Source: Methylotenera sp.
GTDB taxonomy: Bacteria; Pseudomonadota; Gammaproteobacteria; Burkholderiales; Methylophilaceae
Length of the DNA: 64,000 nucleotides
Direction: 5' to 3'
NCBI GenBank assembly: GCA_002928535.1
Contig: PERG01000004.1
Location: 1 to 64,000 of the forward strand
Part shown: in pieces, positions 37,186 through 45,098 of the stretch
Position numbering within the stretch: position 1 is the first letter of the stretch
How the letters are laid out: the number at the start of each line of letters is the position of its first letter
Notes under the pieces: generated by a model
What the model saw: the letters and a program-made list of their open reading frames with translations, nothing else
What the model was told of the DNA's origin: nothing
Database searches by the model: none
Program-made: the position numbers and the translations under genes

Positions 37186-38562
37186 ATGCTAGAAAACTTA
37201 ACCGGACGTCTACAGGGCGTCATTAAAAATTTACGTGGGCAAGCACGCCTGACGGAAGAAAATATCGCTGATGCCATGCGCGAAGTGCGTATGGCGCTAC
37301 TAGAAGCCGACGTTGCACTGCCAGTCGTCAAGGATTTTATAAGCCGTGTAAAAGAGCGCGCTCAAGGTAAGGATGTGCTGCAAAGTCTCACGCCAGGCCA
37401 GGCCGTTATTCAGGTAGTGAATGATGAGTTGACCGTGCTGATGGGTAAAGGCAATGTAGGACTCAATCTTTCGGTAGTGCCACCTGCGATTATCCTGATG
37501 GCAGGCTTACAGGGCTCGGGTAAAACCACCACGTCCGCTAAGCTGGGCAAATTGCTTAAGGAGCAAAAGAAAAAAGTATTGTTAGCCAGTGCCGATATTT
37601 ATCGACCTGCTGCCATAGAACAACTCAAAACCCTAGGTAAGCAGCAGGATATTGAATGCTTTGATAGCAACGCCAGCCAAAAACCGCAGGATATCGCCAA
37701 AGCGGCCCTGGATTTTGCCAAGCGTGGTTATTTTGATGTGGTAATTTTTGATACCGCCGGTCGCTTAGGTATTGATGAAGCCATGATGGCGGAAATCAAA
37801 GATTTGCATAGCTTTTTGAATCCAATTGAAACCTTGTTCGTGGTAGACGCTATGCAAGGCCAGGATGCGGTCAATACCGCCAAAGCTTTTGGCGAGACGC
37901 TACCGTTAACCGGTATTGTACTTACCAAGTTGGATGGCGATGCACGCGGCGGTGCGGCTTTATCCGTGCGCCATATCACCGGCAAGCCGATTAAATTCAT
38001 CGGCGTCAGCGAAAAAGTCGATGGCCTGGAGCCTTTCCATCCTGATCGTATGGCTTCACGCATTTTGGGCATGGGCGATGTGTTAAGCCTGATCGAACAG
38101 GCACACAAAAACGTTGATATGGAAGAAGCCCAGAAACTGGCGGATAAGGTTAAGTCCGGCAAGAATTTCGATCTGGACGACTTTAAAGCGCAAATGTTGC
38201 AGATGCGCAAAATGGGTGGTATGGGGGCGCTTATGGATAAGATGCCCGCGCAAATGGCTGGCATGGCCGCCAAAATGAACCCGGATGATGCGGATAAAAG
38301 CATCCGCCGCATTGAAGGCATCATTAATAGCATGACGCCATTAGAACGCCGCAAGCCGGAATTGATTAAAGCCACCCGTAAAAAACGTATTGCCGATGGT
38401 AGTGGTGTGCAAGTGCAAGAAGTGAACCGACTGCTCAAGCAGTTTGAAGAAACTCAGAAGATGATGAAGATGTTCTCCAAAGGCGGCATGGCAAAAATGA
38501 TGCGCGGTTTGGGCGGTATGATGGGCGGCTTAGGCGGTGGAAAATTTCCCGGCATGCGTTAA
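37186..38562 (+). CDS. ffh: Signal recognition particle protein Ffh
   Basis: SRP GTPase that targets inner-membrane proteins co-translationally. Seen: the N domain, GTPase G1 MAGLQGSGKTTTSAKLGKLL, VLLASADIYRPAAIEQL, FDTAGRLGIDEAMM, TKLDGDARGGAALS, and the Met-rich M domain (MLQMRKMGGMGALMDKMP) that binds 4.5S RNA. Length 458 is typical. Confidence 0.98.
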   Translation: MLENLTGRLQGVIKNLRGQARLTEENIADAMREVRMALLEADVALPVVKDFISRVKERAQGKDVLQSLTPGQAVIQVVNDELTVLMGKGNVGLNLSVVPPAIILMAGLQGSGKTTTSAKLGKLLKEQKKKVLLASADIYRPAAIEQLKTLGKQQDIECFDSNASQKPQDIAKAALDFAKRGYFDVVIFDTAGRLGIDEAMMAEIKDLHSFLNPIETLFVVDAMQGQDAVNTAKAFGETLPLTGIVLTKLDGDARGGAALSVRHITGKPIKFIGVSEKVDGLEPFHPDRMASRILGMGDVLSLIEQAHKNVDMEEAQKLADKVKSGKNFDLDDFKAQMLQMRKMGGMGALMDKMPAQMAGMAAKMNPDDADKSIRRIEGIINSMTPLERRKPELIKATRKKRIADGSGVQVQEVNRLLKQFEETQKMMKMFSKGGMAKMMRGLGGMMGGLGGGKFPGMR

Positions 38563-38671
38563 TGTTCATAGAAATGTCAGCTTAAAATCAGGCTTTTTAA
38601 ACGTTAATTTATTGTTTATCCAAGCACAAAAAATAATCTGTATAAAAAAGCATTTAATTGCGAGTTTTGCA

Positions 38672-38700
38672 TTGACCAAGTAGCCACTTTCTTGCATAAT
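38672..38700 (+). promoter_or_regulatory. Sigma-70 promoter of tRNA-Lys
   Basis: A near-consensus promoter: -35 TTGACC, exactly 17 bases, -10 CATAAT. The region after the -10 is GC-rich (TGCGCCC), as expected of a stringently controlled stable-RNA promoter. It lies about 100 bases before the tRNA. Confidence 0.75.
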
Positions 38701-38801
38701 TGCGCCCTTTCGTAAGTGATGCAAGTCAGTACGAAAAATACTTACCAGTAATTAGATTTACCCATTAGGCTTTGTTTTAATTAAGCCAAAGTAAGAAAAA
38801 T

Positions 38802-38877
38802 GGGGCGTTAGCTCAGCTGGTAGAGCAGCGGACTTTTAATCCGTTTGTCGTGGGTTCGATCCCCGCACGCCCTACCA
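38802..38877 (+). tRNA. tRNA-Lys (UUU anticodon)
   Basis: The cloverleaf is complete: acceptor GGGGCGT/ACGCCCT, D arm GCTCAGCTGGTAGAGC, anticodon stem with loop CTTTTAA (anticodon TTT), T arm with GTGGGTTCGATCCCCGC, discriminator A and encoded CCA. The first acceptor pair is a G-U rather than the usual G-C, which might reflect remodelling of the 3' end by an integration event. The last 37 bases are repeated at 40605-40641. Confidence 0.95.
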
Positions 38878-38878
38878 A
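38841..38878 (+). repeat. Direct repeat copy 1 (att-like) in the 3' end of tRNA-Lys
   Basis: A 31-base core starting CCGTTTGTCGTGGG within the tRNA recurs exactly at 40605-40635; beyond the core the match continues as CTACCAA versus TACCAA, with one base missing in copy 2. tRNA 3' ends are the classic attachment sites of tyrosine-integrase elements. Confidence 0.85.
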
Positions 38879-38912
38879 TTCAGTGTTTTGTTATCTATCA
38901 GAACACGTTAAG

Positions 38913-38937
38913 AACCCGCCTAAGTGCGGGTTTTTTT
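38913..38937 (+). terminator. Intrinsic terminator after tRNA-Lys
   Basis: Stem AACCCGC / GCGGGTT with loop CTAAGT, followed by a T-run, 35 bases after the tRNA. A second, stronger terminator follows the downstream repeat copy, so one of the two was probably brought by the inserted element. Confidence 0.85.
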
Positions 38938-39530
38938 ATTGCCTTTGGCAACCTGTGGTTTAATGTCATATCACTTAATCACGCAAGCTCCTAGACAAGC
39001 CGTTCAAAATGTCTGATGAAAGAGACTTGTTCTAATAGTTACCCAACTGGAGGTAAGTGGTGGCGATAAAACACCGGCATGAAAGAAAGAACAATTTCAC
39101 TAGCTGTTTATCCTGATGTCACTAGCAGAGGCTGGAAACAAAAGGGATCAAGCACATAATGTGATTGTTGCTGGTAGCGACCCAAGCTAATTACCCAATA
39201 GGTAATTTCTACTGTGAATATCATGAAAAGTCCGAAAAAGTTGTGCCAAAAATGAAGGCAATTTATTGACGAAAATACTCTACGTGGTATTGTTGTAAAA
39301 AAATGTCATCCTAAAAATAGATGTAGTTGCGAATATTTGCTACCTTATTTGTCTACATACCTTCGTTTGCACTAGGTTCTAACTTAGTGTTATCCACTCC
39401 AATAGAAATGTTTTAGTTTTACTGGGCATTCTCTTAGGCTTAAAGTACGGATTTAAATTGCAAGTTTGTAGGCCTTAATTATTAGCCTTTAAACAATGTA
39501 AAACGCTTTTAGCTATCATTAAGGAAAAGT
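38938..39530. other. Intergenic stretch without a recognisable gene
   Basis: About 590 bases inside the suspected element remnant. I see no ORF with a family match. A 26-codon frame from 39079 (MKERTISLAVYPDV...) exists but is unsupported. The sequence may be decayed coding DNA of the former element; the right end should contain the promoter of the gene at 39531. Confidence 0.4.
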
Positions 39531-40508
39531 ATGAAAAAGTTTTTTTTATCGTGCATCATCATCTTAACTCCGATGTCTGTAACCTACGCTTACGAAAAAA
39601 ATAGAATTTTCTTAACAACGAGCTTCTGGTACAAGCCCATCCCCACTAATGTATCTCTGCATCCGAACTCCTATAATTATGTTCAAGAGTTTCTCAGGCA
39701 AAAGAAAGCCTATTTTAACCTTGTTAATATCAACACAAGCACTTACACCAGTCCCATTTATTATTCCACTTTGTCTACCCCTAAGGTAAATGTAAGGGAG
39801 TGGGATTGCCAGAAAAAAGGTTTTTCTGACCCTGGATTGAAAACTCAATGGACAGGTGTCCCTATTCCTAGTAATGCACTGCCTTCGAAGGGTACAGATG
39901 CAGAAATGACGGTATATCATGCGCCAACGGATACCTTATATGAATTTTGGAGAATGCGTAAAACCTATGGCGTTTGGGAAGCTTGCTGGGGAGGACGAAT
40001 GCAAGGGACACATAATAATCAAGGAATTTTTCCTCCACTCTACGGTGCCACAGCGACTCGTCTGCCGTTTATTGGCGGTCAAATTACTGCTGAAGAGTTA
40101 TCGCTGGGAGAGATTAAACATGCTATCGGTATAAGTTTGGTCGATGCCGAGAGACACACGATCTTTTCATGGCCCGCAATGCGTTCTGATGGCTGGAATC
40201 CTTACAACGTAAAAAATCGCATTCCAGAAGGCTTGCGATTTAGATTAGACCCAACAGTAAATGTAGATGCATTACCTATGTCACGGGCTGGCAAAATCAT
40301 TGCAAAAGCTGCTCAGAGATATGGGTTTGTAATATGGGATAAAGCTGGAGCGATTTCTATAAGAGCTCAAAACGTTACGTCTTATACATTAGTCGGTAAA
40401 CCCGATCCTTACCCTGCTTTATTTAACTATAAACCATCATATGAAGTTTTGAATGGTTTCCCGTGGTCTAGATTGCAATTTCTACCAATGAATTATCGAG
40501 TTCAGTAA
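39531..40508 (+). CDS. Secreted protein of unknown function, cargo of the tRNA-Lys element
   Basis: A 325-residue exported protein: signal peptide MKKFFLSCIIILTPMSVTYA, cut probably before YEKN. The mature part has conserved-looking segments DAEMTVYHAPTDTLYEFWRM, WGGRM, GATATRLPFIGGQITAEEL, HAIGISL, WPAMRSDGW, IPEGLRFRLDP and YGFVIWDKAGAISIRAQN. From memory a similar pattern occurs in secreted actinobacterial proteins without known function; I cannot verify this. The DNA is AT-rich. It is the only clear gene between the two tRNA-Lys repeats and is followed by its own terminator. Transfer is likely; the function is open. Confidence 0.8.
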   Translation: MKKFFLSCIIILTPMSVTYAYEKNRIFLTTSFWYKPIPTNVSLHPNSYNYVQEFLRQKKAYFNLVNINTSTYTSPIYYSTLSTPKVNVREWDCQKKGFSDPGLKTQWTGVPIPSNALPSKGTDAEMTVYHAPTDTLYEFWRMRKTYGVWEACWGGRMQGTHNNQGIFPPLYGATATRLPFIGGQITAEELSLGEIKHAIGISLVDAERHTIFSWPAMRSDGWNPYNVKNRIPEGLRFRLDPTVNVDALPMSRAGKIIAKAAQRYGFVIWDKAGAISIRAQNVTSYTLVGKPDPYPALFNYKPSYEVLNGFPWSRLQFLPMNYRVQ

Positions 40509-40530
40509 ATCTTCGTTCGAAGTAATTAAT

Positions 40531-40556
40531 AAGGCCTAATTTTAGGCCTTCTTTCT
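40531..40556 (+). terminator. Terminator of the secreted-protein gene
   Basis: Inverted repeat AAGGCCTA / TAGGCCTT around a short AT loop followed by CTTTCTT, 22 bases after the stop codon. Confidence 0.75.
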
Positions 40557-40604
40557 TGCCTCTTATCATCTGCTAGATACTAAATTAACGCACCTTCTTA
40601 CAAC

Positions 40605-40641
40605 CCGTTTGTCGTGGGTTCGATCCCCGCACGCCTACCAA
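40605..40641 (+). repeat. Direct repeat copy 2: partial tRNA-Lys 3' end (att-like)
   Basis: Holds the second half of tRNA-Lys from the end of the anticodon arm to the CCA, with one C missing in the acceptor stem. No 5' half of a tRNA precedes it, so it is not a gene. With copy 1 it frames about 1.73 kb. Confidence 0.85.
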
Positions 40642-40649
40642 AATAAATA

Positions 40650-40680
40650 AAGGCCTAGTCAGAAATGACTAGGCCTTTTT
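40650..40680. terminator. Strong bidirectional terminator
   Basis: Stem AAGGCCTAGTCA / TGACTAGGCCTT with a GAAA tetraloop and a T-run, nine bases after the tRNA fragment. It is probably the original terminator of tRNA-Lys before the insertion, and it also faces the hybrid kinase gene. Confidence 0.88.
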
Positions 40681-40705
40681 CATTATGGAGACATTGCAAT
40701 GTTGC

Positions 40706-40740
40706 AGAATCCAGAATCCAGAATCCAGAATCCAGGATCC
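40706..40740. repeat. Heptamer tandem repeat (AGAATCC)
   Basis: Four perfect AGAATCC units plus a variant AGGATCC, directly before the stop of the minus-strand kinase gene. Unit number may vary between strains. Confidence 0.85.
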
Positions 40741-40743
40741 TGA

Positions 40744-43209
40744 TTAGTACATTAATTCGTTAATCCGATTAATGAGAGCCTTCATCTCAAATGGCTTGGT
40801 AATCATTGCCATGCCTTTGCGTAAAAAACCGGATGATGAAGCAGCATTTTCTGCATAGCCTGTCATAAACAGCACTTTTAAATTACTTCTTTCCACCAAT
40901 GCAGCATCAGCGATCTGGCGACCATTAAGTCCCGGCAAACCAATGTCCGTTACCAGCAGATCGATCTTTTCTTTGCTTTTTAAAATCTCCAGGCCTGAAG
41001 GGCCGTCGTGCGCTTGGATAGTTGTAAAGCCGTACTCTACAAGTATTTCCACCACCAATCCGCGCACGATTTCATCATCTTCCACAACGAGGACCACGCG
41101 GCCATCCGCTTTAACATGATCATGTGCAGGCGCGGCTTCAACGATTTCCGTTACTTCTTCAACACTTTGATTATGTGGAAGAAATAAATGAATGGTAGTC
41201 CCTTGATTAGGGGTGCTATCAATCTTGCTGTAACCTTCTGATTGACGCGTGAACCCGTAAATCATCGATAGGCCTAAGCCGGTACCTTCACCTTGCGGCT
41301 TAGTGGTGAAAAATGGTTCAAATGCGCGCTCAATCACATCTGGTGTCATGCCTACCCCGGTATCGCTGACAGAGATTTTGATAAACTCGGCTTCTTCGTT
41401 ACTGCCGAATTTATTGTCAATAACATTGCTGGTTTCAATGATGAGCTTGCCACCATTTGGCATGGCATCCCGGGCATTAATCACCAAGTTAAGAATAGCA
41501 TTTTCCAGCTGGTTCGCATCGCACAAAGTTTCCCAAATATCGTCTGGCAGATTCAGGTGTAAGTCAATGTTTTCACCCAGCGTCCGTATTAATAGGTCTT
41601 CCATAGACAAAATCAATGGGTTGATATGAACCGGTTTTGGATCAAGGGGTTGTCTACGTGAAAATGCCAATAAACGATGCGTTAACCCAGCCGCGCGAAA
41701 TGCTGATTCCAGTGCATTGTCGATGTATTTTTCTATATTGACACTTTTACCTAGCTCCAGGCCAGTTTTAATGACCTGTAATGATCCTGTAATGCCTTGC
41801 AGCAAATTATTGAAATCATGGGCGATGCCGCCGGTTAACTGGCCTACGGCTTCCATTTTTTGCGATTGCCTGAGTGCATCTTCAACCTGCTTGCGCTCAT
41901 TCATTGCCGCTTCCAAAGCAGTCGTACGCTCAGCGACACGTTGTTCCAGAATCAGTTGTGATTCCTGCAGCACTTCTTCTGCCAGTACGCTATCGGTAAT
42001 ATCAATTACAAATAGGTGGAAACCATCGACTTCATTGGTAGAAGTGTAGCGGGGCAGGAAGCGAATTTTGGCTTCCCGTCGGTTATGATCAATATTGGGC
42101 CATGGATGCTGAAATTGGACACTTTCTCCTTGTAAAGCTTTTTCAATGTATTGGAGGGTTGTATCACCAAGATGCTCAATCATCAAAACATCGAGCGTAG
42201 CCCCGACCAAGTCTTTTGAATCTTTAAAAAACCAGTGTTCAGCAGCTTTATTCACAAATTGGATGCAATGATGTACATCCACAAATGCAATCAATACCGG
42301 TAACGAATCCGTGACTAGCCTAAGTTCTGACTGGCTGCGAACCAATGACTCCTCGATCTTCTTCCGTTCACCAATATCAATGAGCAAGCCAGGAAATCTC
42401 ACGGCCAGCCCGTCAGCATCCAGTTCACAGTTACCGTTGGCTTCTATCCAGCGCCAATGACCTTTCGCATCCTTAACGCGATATTCAGCGCGGTAAGCTC
42501 CGCCTCTGTGTAAAACGTCTGCAATCTTCCCGCGAAGATAGTTCACATCCTGAGGATGCACGACCTCAATATATTTGCTGAGGGGAATGCCATTTTTAAC
42601 TTGTTGCATGTCCAAGCCAAATGTATTGGCAAAACGTTCATCCCCGGTAACCACATCTTCTTGCACCTGCCATACCCAAGTACCTAATATCGCTCCGGAG
42701 TTTAAGGCAAGTTCCACCATCTCATTCGATGCGCGCACCTGCCATGCATATTGGCGCAAAGCTTCCAATTGGTCACGTATGGTAAATTGCCGGTTCCGTG
42801 CAGACACGGCCCATTTCACAGCACTGATAAGCGACTCTTTGCTGAGCGGTCTTTCTAGGACCATGACATTGCTAATTTTTTCGGGCAGTAAATTCAATAC
42901 TGTGATTTGTCGATTAGTGGGTCCACTATGCCTGGGAGGCGCTAGATAGATAAATGGCAAGTCTGACCAAGTCGGCTGTGCTTGTAGCATTTCGACCAAA
43001 GGAGATAAGTCCTGTGTGGCGATTGCTTCACTGGTAATAATCACAGCCGCGGATTCATTATCGATGGAAGCAGCTAATTGAGGAATCGAATCCATAATGG
43101 AAGATTCGATTTTAGATTCGGTAAGCAAATTTTTGAGGTATTCCGCATCTCGTCCCATCGGTGCGGAAATTAAAACCTTGCAGCCTTCTGGCTGTAAGCG
43201 CTTAGTCAT
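40744..43209 (-). CDS. PAS-containing hybrid sensor histidine kinase/response regulator
   Basis: An 821-residue soluble kinase. In order: an N-terminal receiver-like domain in which the usual phospho-Asp position is not Asp (AAVIITSEAIA), so it is probably a pseudo-receiver; two PAS domains (ILGTWVWQVQEDVVTGDERF, then VTDSLPVLIAFVDVHHCIQF); HisKA with the phospho-His in GGIAHDFNNLLQGI; HATPase (NLVINARDAMPNGG, GTGLGLSMIYGF); and a C-terminal receiver (VVEDDEIVRGL, LLVTDIGLPGLNG). No membrane segment. Its start overlaps the stop of the KaiC-like gene by four bases (ATGA), so the two are coupled. Confidence 0.93.
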   Translation of the reverse strand: MTKRLQPEGCKVLISAPMGRDAEYLKNLLTESKIESSIMDSIPQLAASIDNESAAVIITSEAIATQDLSPLVEMLQAQPTWSDLPFIYLAPPRHSGPTNRQITVLNLLPEKISNVMVLERPLSKESLISAVKWAVSARNRQFTIRDQLEALRQYAWQVRASNEMVELALNSGAILGTWVWQVQEDVVTGDERFANTFGLDMQQVKNGIPLSKYIEVVHPQDVNYLRGKIADVLHRGGAYRAEYRVKDAKGHWRWIEANGNCELDADGLAVRFPGLLIDIGERKKIEESLVRSQSELRLVTDSLPVLIAFVDVHHCIQFVNKAAEHWFFKDSKDLVGATLDVLMIEHLGDTTLQYIEKALQGESVQFQHPWPNIDHNRREAKIRFLPRYTSTNEVDGFHLFVIDITDSVLAEEVLQESQLILEQRVAERTTALEAAMNERKQVEDALRQSQKMEAVGQLTGGIAHDFNNLLQGITGSLQVIKTGLELGKSVNIEKYIDNALESAFRAAGLTHRLLAFSRRQPLDPKPVHINPLILSMEDLLIRTLGENIDLHLNLPDDIWETLCDANQLENAILNLVINARDAMPNGGKLIIETSNVIDNKFGSNEEAEFIKISVSDTGVGMTPDVIERAFEPFFTTKPQGEGTGLGLSMIYGFTRQSEGYSKIDSTPNQGTTIHLFLPHNQSVEEVTEIVEAAPAHDHVKADGRVVLVVEDDEIVRGLVVEILVEYGFTTIQAHDGPSGLEILKSKEKIDLLVTDIGLPGLNGRQIADAALVERSNLKVLFMTGYAENAASSSGFLRKGMAMITKPFEMKALINRINELMY

Positions 43210-44714
43210 GTGAAGCGTGGTTCTAGCAACTGATCACTACTACCTTTATACTCAGGTACACCAGTTAGCACACCCTGGAACTGGTTTAACACATTGCCGA
43301 TGCGTAAACCTTGCGAATCTATGCGAAGTTCCCGGATGGTATCTTCATGAGAGCCCCCACGATTTTTGATGATGGAAATGGCTTTCCGGATACGGCCTTC
43401 AGATTCAAAGAAGCGCAATAACATAACTGTATCAGCGACATAACTGACATTTAAACCACCGGTAGACATAGTGCCCACCAGGCTTTGTTGCGGATTAATC
43501 ATTAAAGTAGCGACACCTTGTTGGTTCAGATAGGTGAGCATTTCATGCATTTGTAATAGCAGCTCCTTTTCTTGGGGCATAGAGGCGGTATAGCCACTCA
43601 GGCTATCAATGACGATTAATTTGGCATTTTTTTGTTCTACTTCATCTTTCATCATCCAGGCGAATTCACCGGGTGATATTTCTGCCGGGTCCATTTGGTG
43701 CACGCTTAATAAACCAACATCCATAAACTTCTTAAAATCAAAGCCTAGTAGTCGTGAGCGGGATAACAAAGTGCCGATGCGCTCATCAAATTGGTAAATT
43801 ACTACGCGTTCGCCGCGCTCGCAGGCTGTAGACACGTATTGCAGAGAAATATTGGTCTTGCCGCACCCAGCCGGGCCAGTGATAAGCGTGGTTGTGCCTT
43901 TTTGAATGCCGCCATGTAGCATTTCGTCTAACTCTTTTAAGCCACTTGGTACATGCTTACCATCAAAATGCGTATGGTGTTCAGATGCTACCAAGCGGGC
44001 ATACACTACAATGCCGCCTTGTTTGATCACAAAATCATGGTAGCCGGCAATAAAATTGACCCCTCGTAATTTTTGAATTTGCAGCTTTCTACGTGCACCG
44101 CCAAAATCTAGGGTTTTTCTTTCCAATGTGATCACCCCATGACACAAGCTATGTAAATGTGAATCGCTTCCGCCTCTAGGATTACCCGTCATATCATCTA
44201 CTAATAGCACAGTGATGCCGCGTTTTGCGAAATGCTGTTTAAGCATTAACAACTGACGTCTATAGCGTAGTGTGTCTTGCGCCAATAAGCGCATTTCAGA
44301 CAAGCTATCAAATACGACACGCGTTGGTTTTATCGCATCGACTTTATCTGTGATAAGTTTAATGGTCTGAGATAGCTCAACTTCCCAAGGGTGCAGAATA
44401 CTTTGTTCGCGGTCGAAACTTAAAGCGATATCCGCTTGAGCTAACTCAAATAAGTGCATGTTGCCAAACGCCCATTGATGAGATTCTGCTACAGCGGCTA
44501 ATTCTTCAGAAGTTTCTGAAAGCGTAACATACAGTACAGTTTCACCATGCACCATACCCTCCATTAAAAACTGCATGGCCATGGTCGTTTTGCCGGAACC
44601 GGGGGCGCCTTCTAAAAGGTAAAATCGCCCTGCAGGCAAACCACCTTTTAAAATGTGGTTCAGACCTTCAATACCGGTTTTAGCTATCTTTTGCTGTGTT
44701 TTTTGATCATCCAT
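43206..44714 (-). CDS. KaiC-like double RecA-domain ATPase
   Basis: A 502-residue protein with two KaiC/RecA domains. First domain: Walker A EGAPGSGKTTMAMQF, catalytic acidic segment TLSETSEELAAV. Second: GPAGCGKTNISLQY, QFDERIGTLLSRS and the KaiC-type end NRGGSHEDTIRELRIDSQG. No KaiA or KaiB gene is near, so this is not a full clock. By eye the CII phosphosite pair Ser-Thr of cyanobacterial KaiC aligns with Ser-Tyr here (LNVSYVADTVML). It is translationally coupled with the hybrid kinase, suggesting a joint signalling role. Confidence 0.9.
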   Translation of the reverse strand: MDDQKTQQKIAKTGIEGLNHILKGGLPAGRFYLLEGAPGSGKTTMAMQFLMEGMVHGETVLYVTLSETSEELAAVAESHQWAFGNMHLFELAQADIALSFDREQSILHPWEVELSQTIKLITDKVDAIKPTRVVFDSLSEMRLLAQDTLRYRRQLLMLKQHFAKRGITVLLVDDMTGNPRGGSDSHLHSLCHGVITLERKTLDFGGARRKLQIQKLRGVNFIAGYHDFVIKQGGIVVYARLVASEHHTHFDGKHVPSGLKELDEMLHGGIQKGTTTLITGPAGCGKTNISLQYVSTACERGERVVIYQFDERIGTLLSRSRLLGFDFKKFMDVGLLSVHQMDPAEISPGEFAWMMKDEVEQKNAKLIVIDSLSGYTASMPQEKELLLQMHEMLTYLNQQGVATLMINPQQSLVGTMSTGGLNVSYVADTVMLLRFFESEGRIRKAISIIKNRGGSHEDTIRELRIDSQGLRIGNVLNQFQGVLTGVPEYKGSSDQLLEPRFT

Positions 44715-45098
44715 ATCACAAAATTACTATGGGAAAAAACGTTCGTCAATAGGCTTTATCCTACAAAACATACAGACCATATGGGAGCTAAACAGATTCC
44801 ATTTAATCCATAATTAAAATTAATAATTTTTAAAAAATCATGATATTTTCAATATAATCAGGTGCTTGTATGTTGTTATCTATAAAATTATCTTATGCAA
44901 AGATAAATAAATAATTTTTATAATCGATTATTAGCCTGGGTAATTTTCTCTAAATATCAGTGGGTAAAAGTGGATATTTTTTGACTTATTAATTAAGTTA
45001 ATACATTCCATCTGCATAGTTTCACTTACATATATATCACAACAATTTTTAGCCCTGTAAGTTAAAATCGCGTACTTCCGATCGCTTTAGGGATAACA
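44715..45098. other. AT-rich divergent promoter region
   Basis: About 380 bases between the KaiC-like gene (minus) and the HPP-CBS gene (plus). It is very AT-rich, with A/T runs around 44810-44930, and I find no ORF or RNA gene. It must hold the promoters of both flanking units; no specific site could be assigned. Confidence 0.5.

Noticed and set aside
39079-39159. 26-codon ORF MKERTISLAVYPDV...
   Set aside because: No ribosome site, no recognisable family and location in decayed DNA; chance frame is likely.
40605-40641. Second tRNA-Lys gene
   Set aside because: Only the 3' half is present and it has a one-base deletion in the acceptor stem; no D arm or anticodon loop precedes it.
43206-44714. 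Complete circadian clock
   Set aside because: No kaiA or kaiB in the window; KaiC-like proteins are common outside clock systems.
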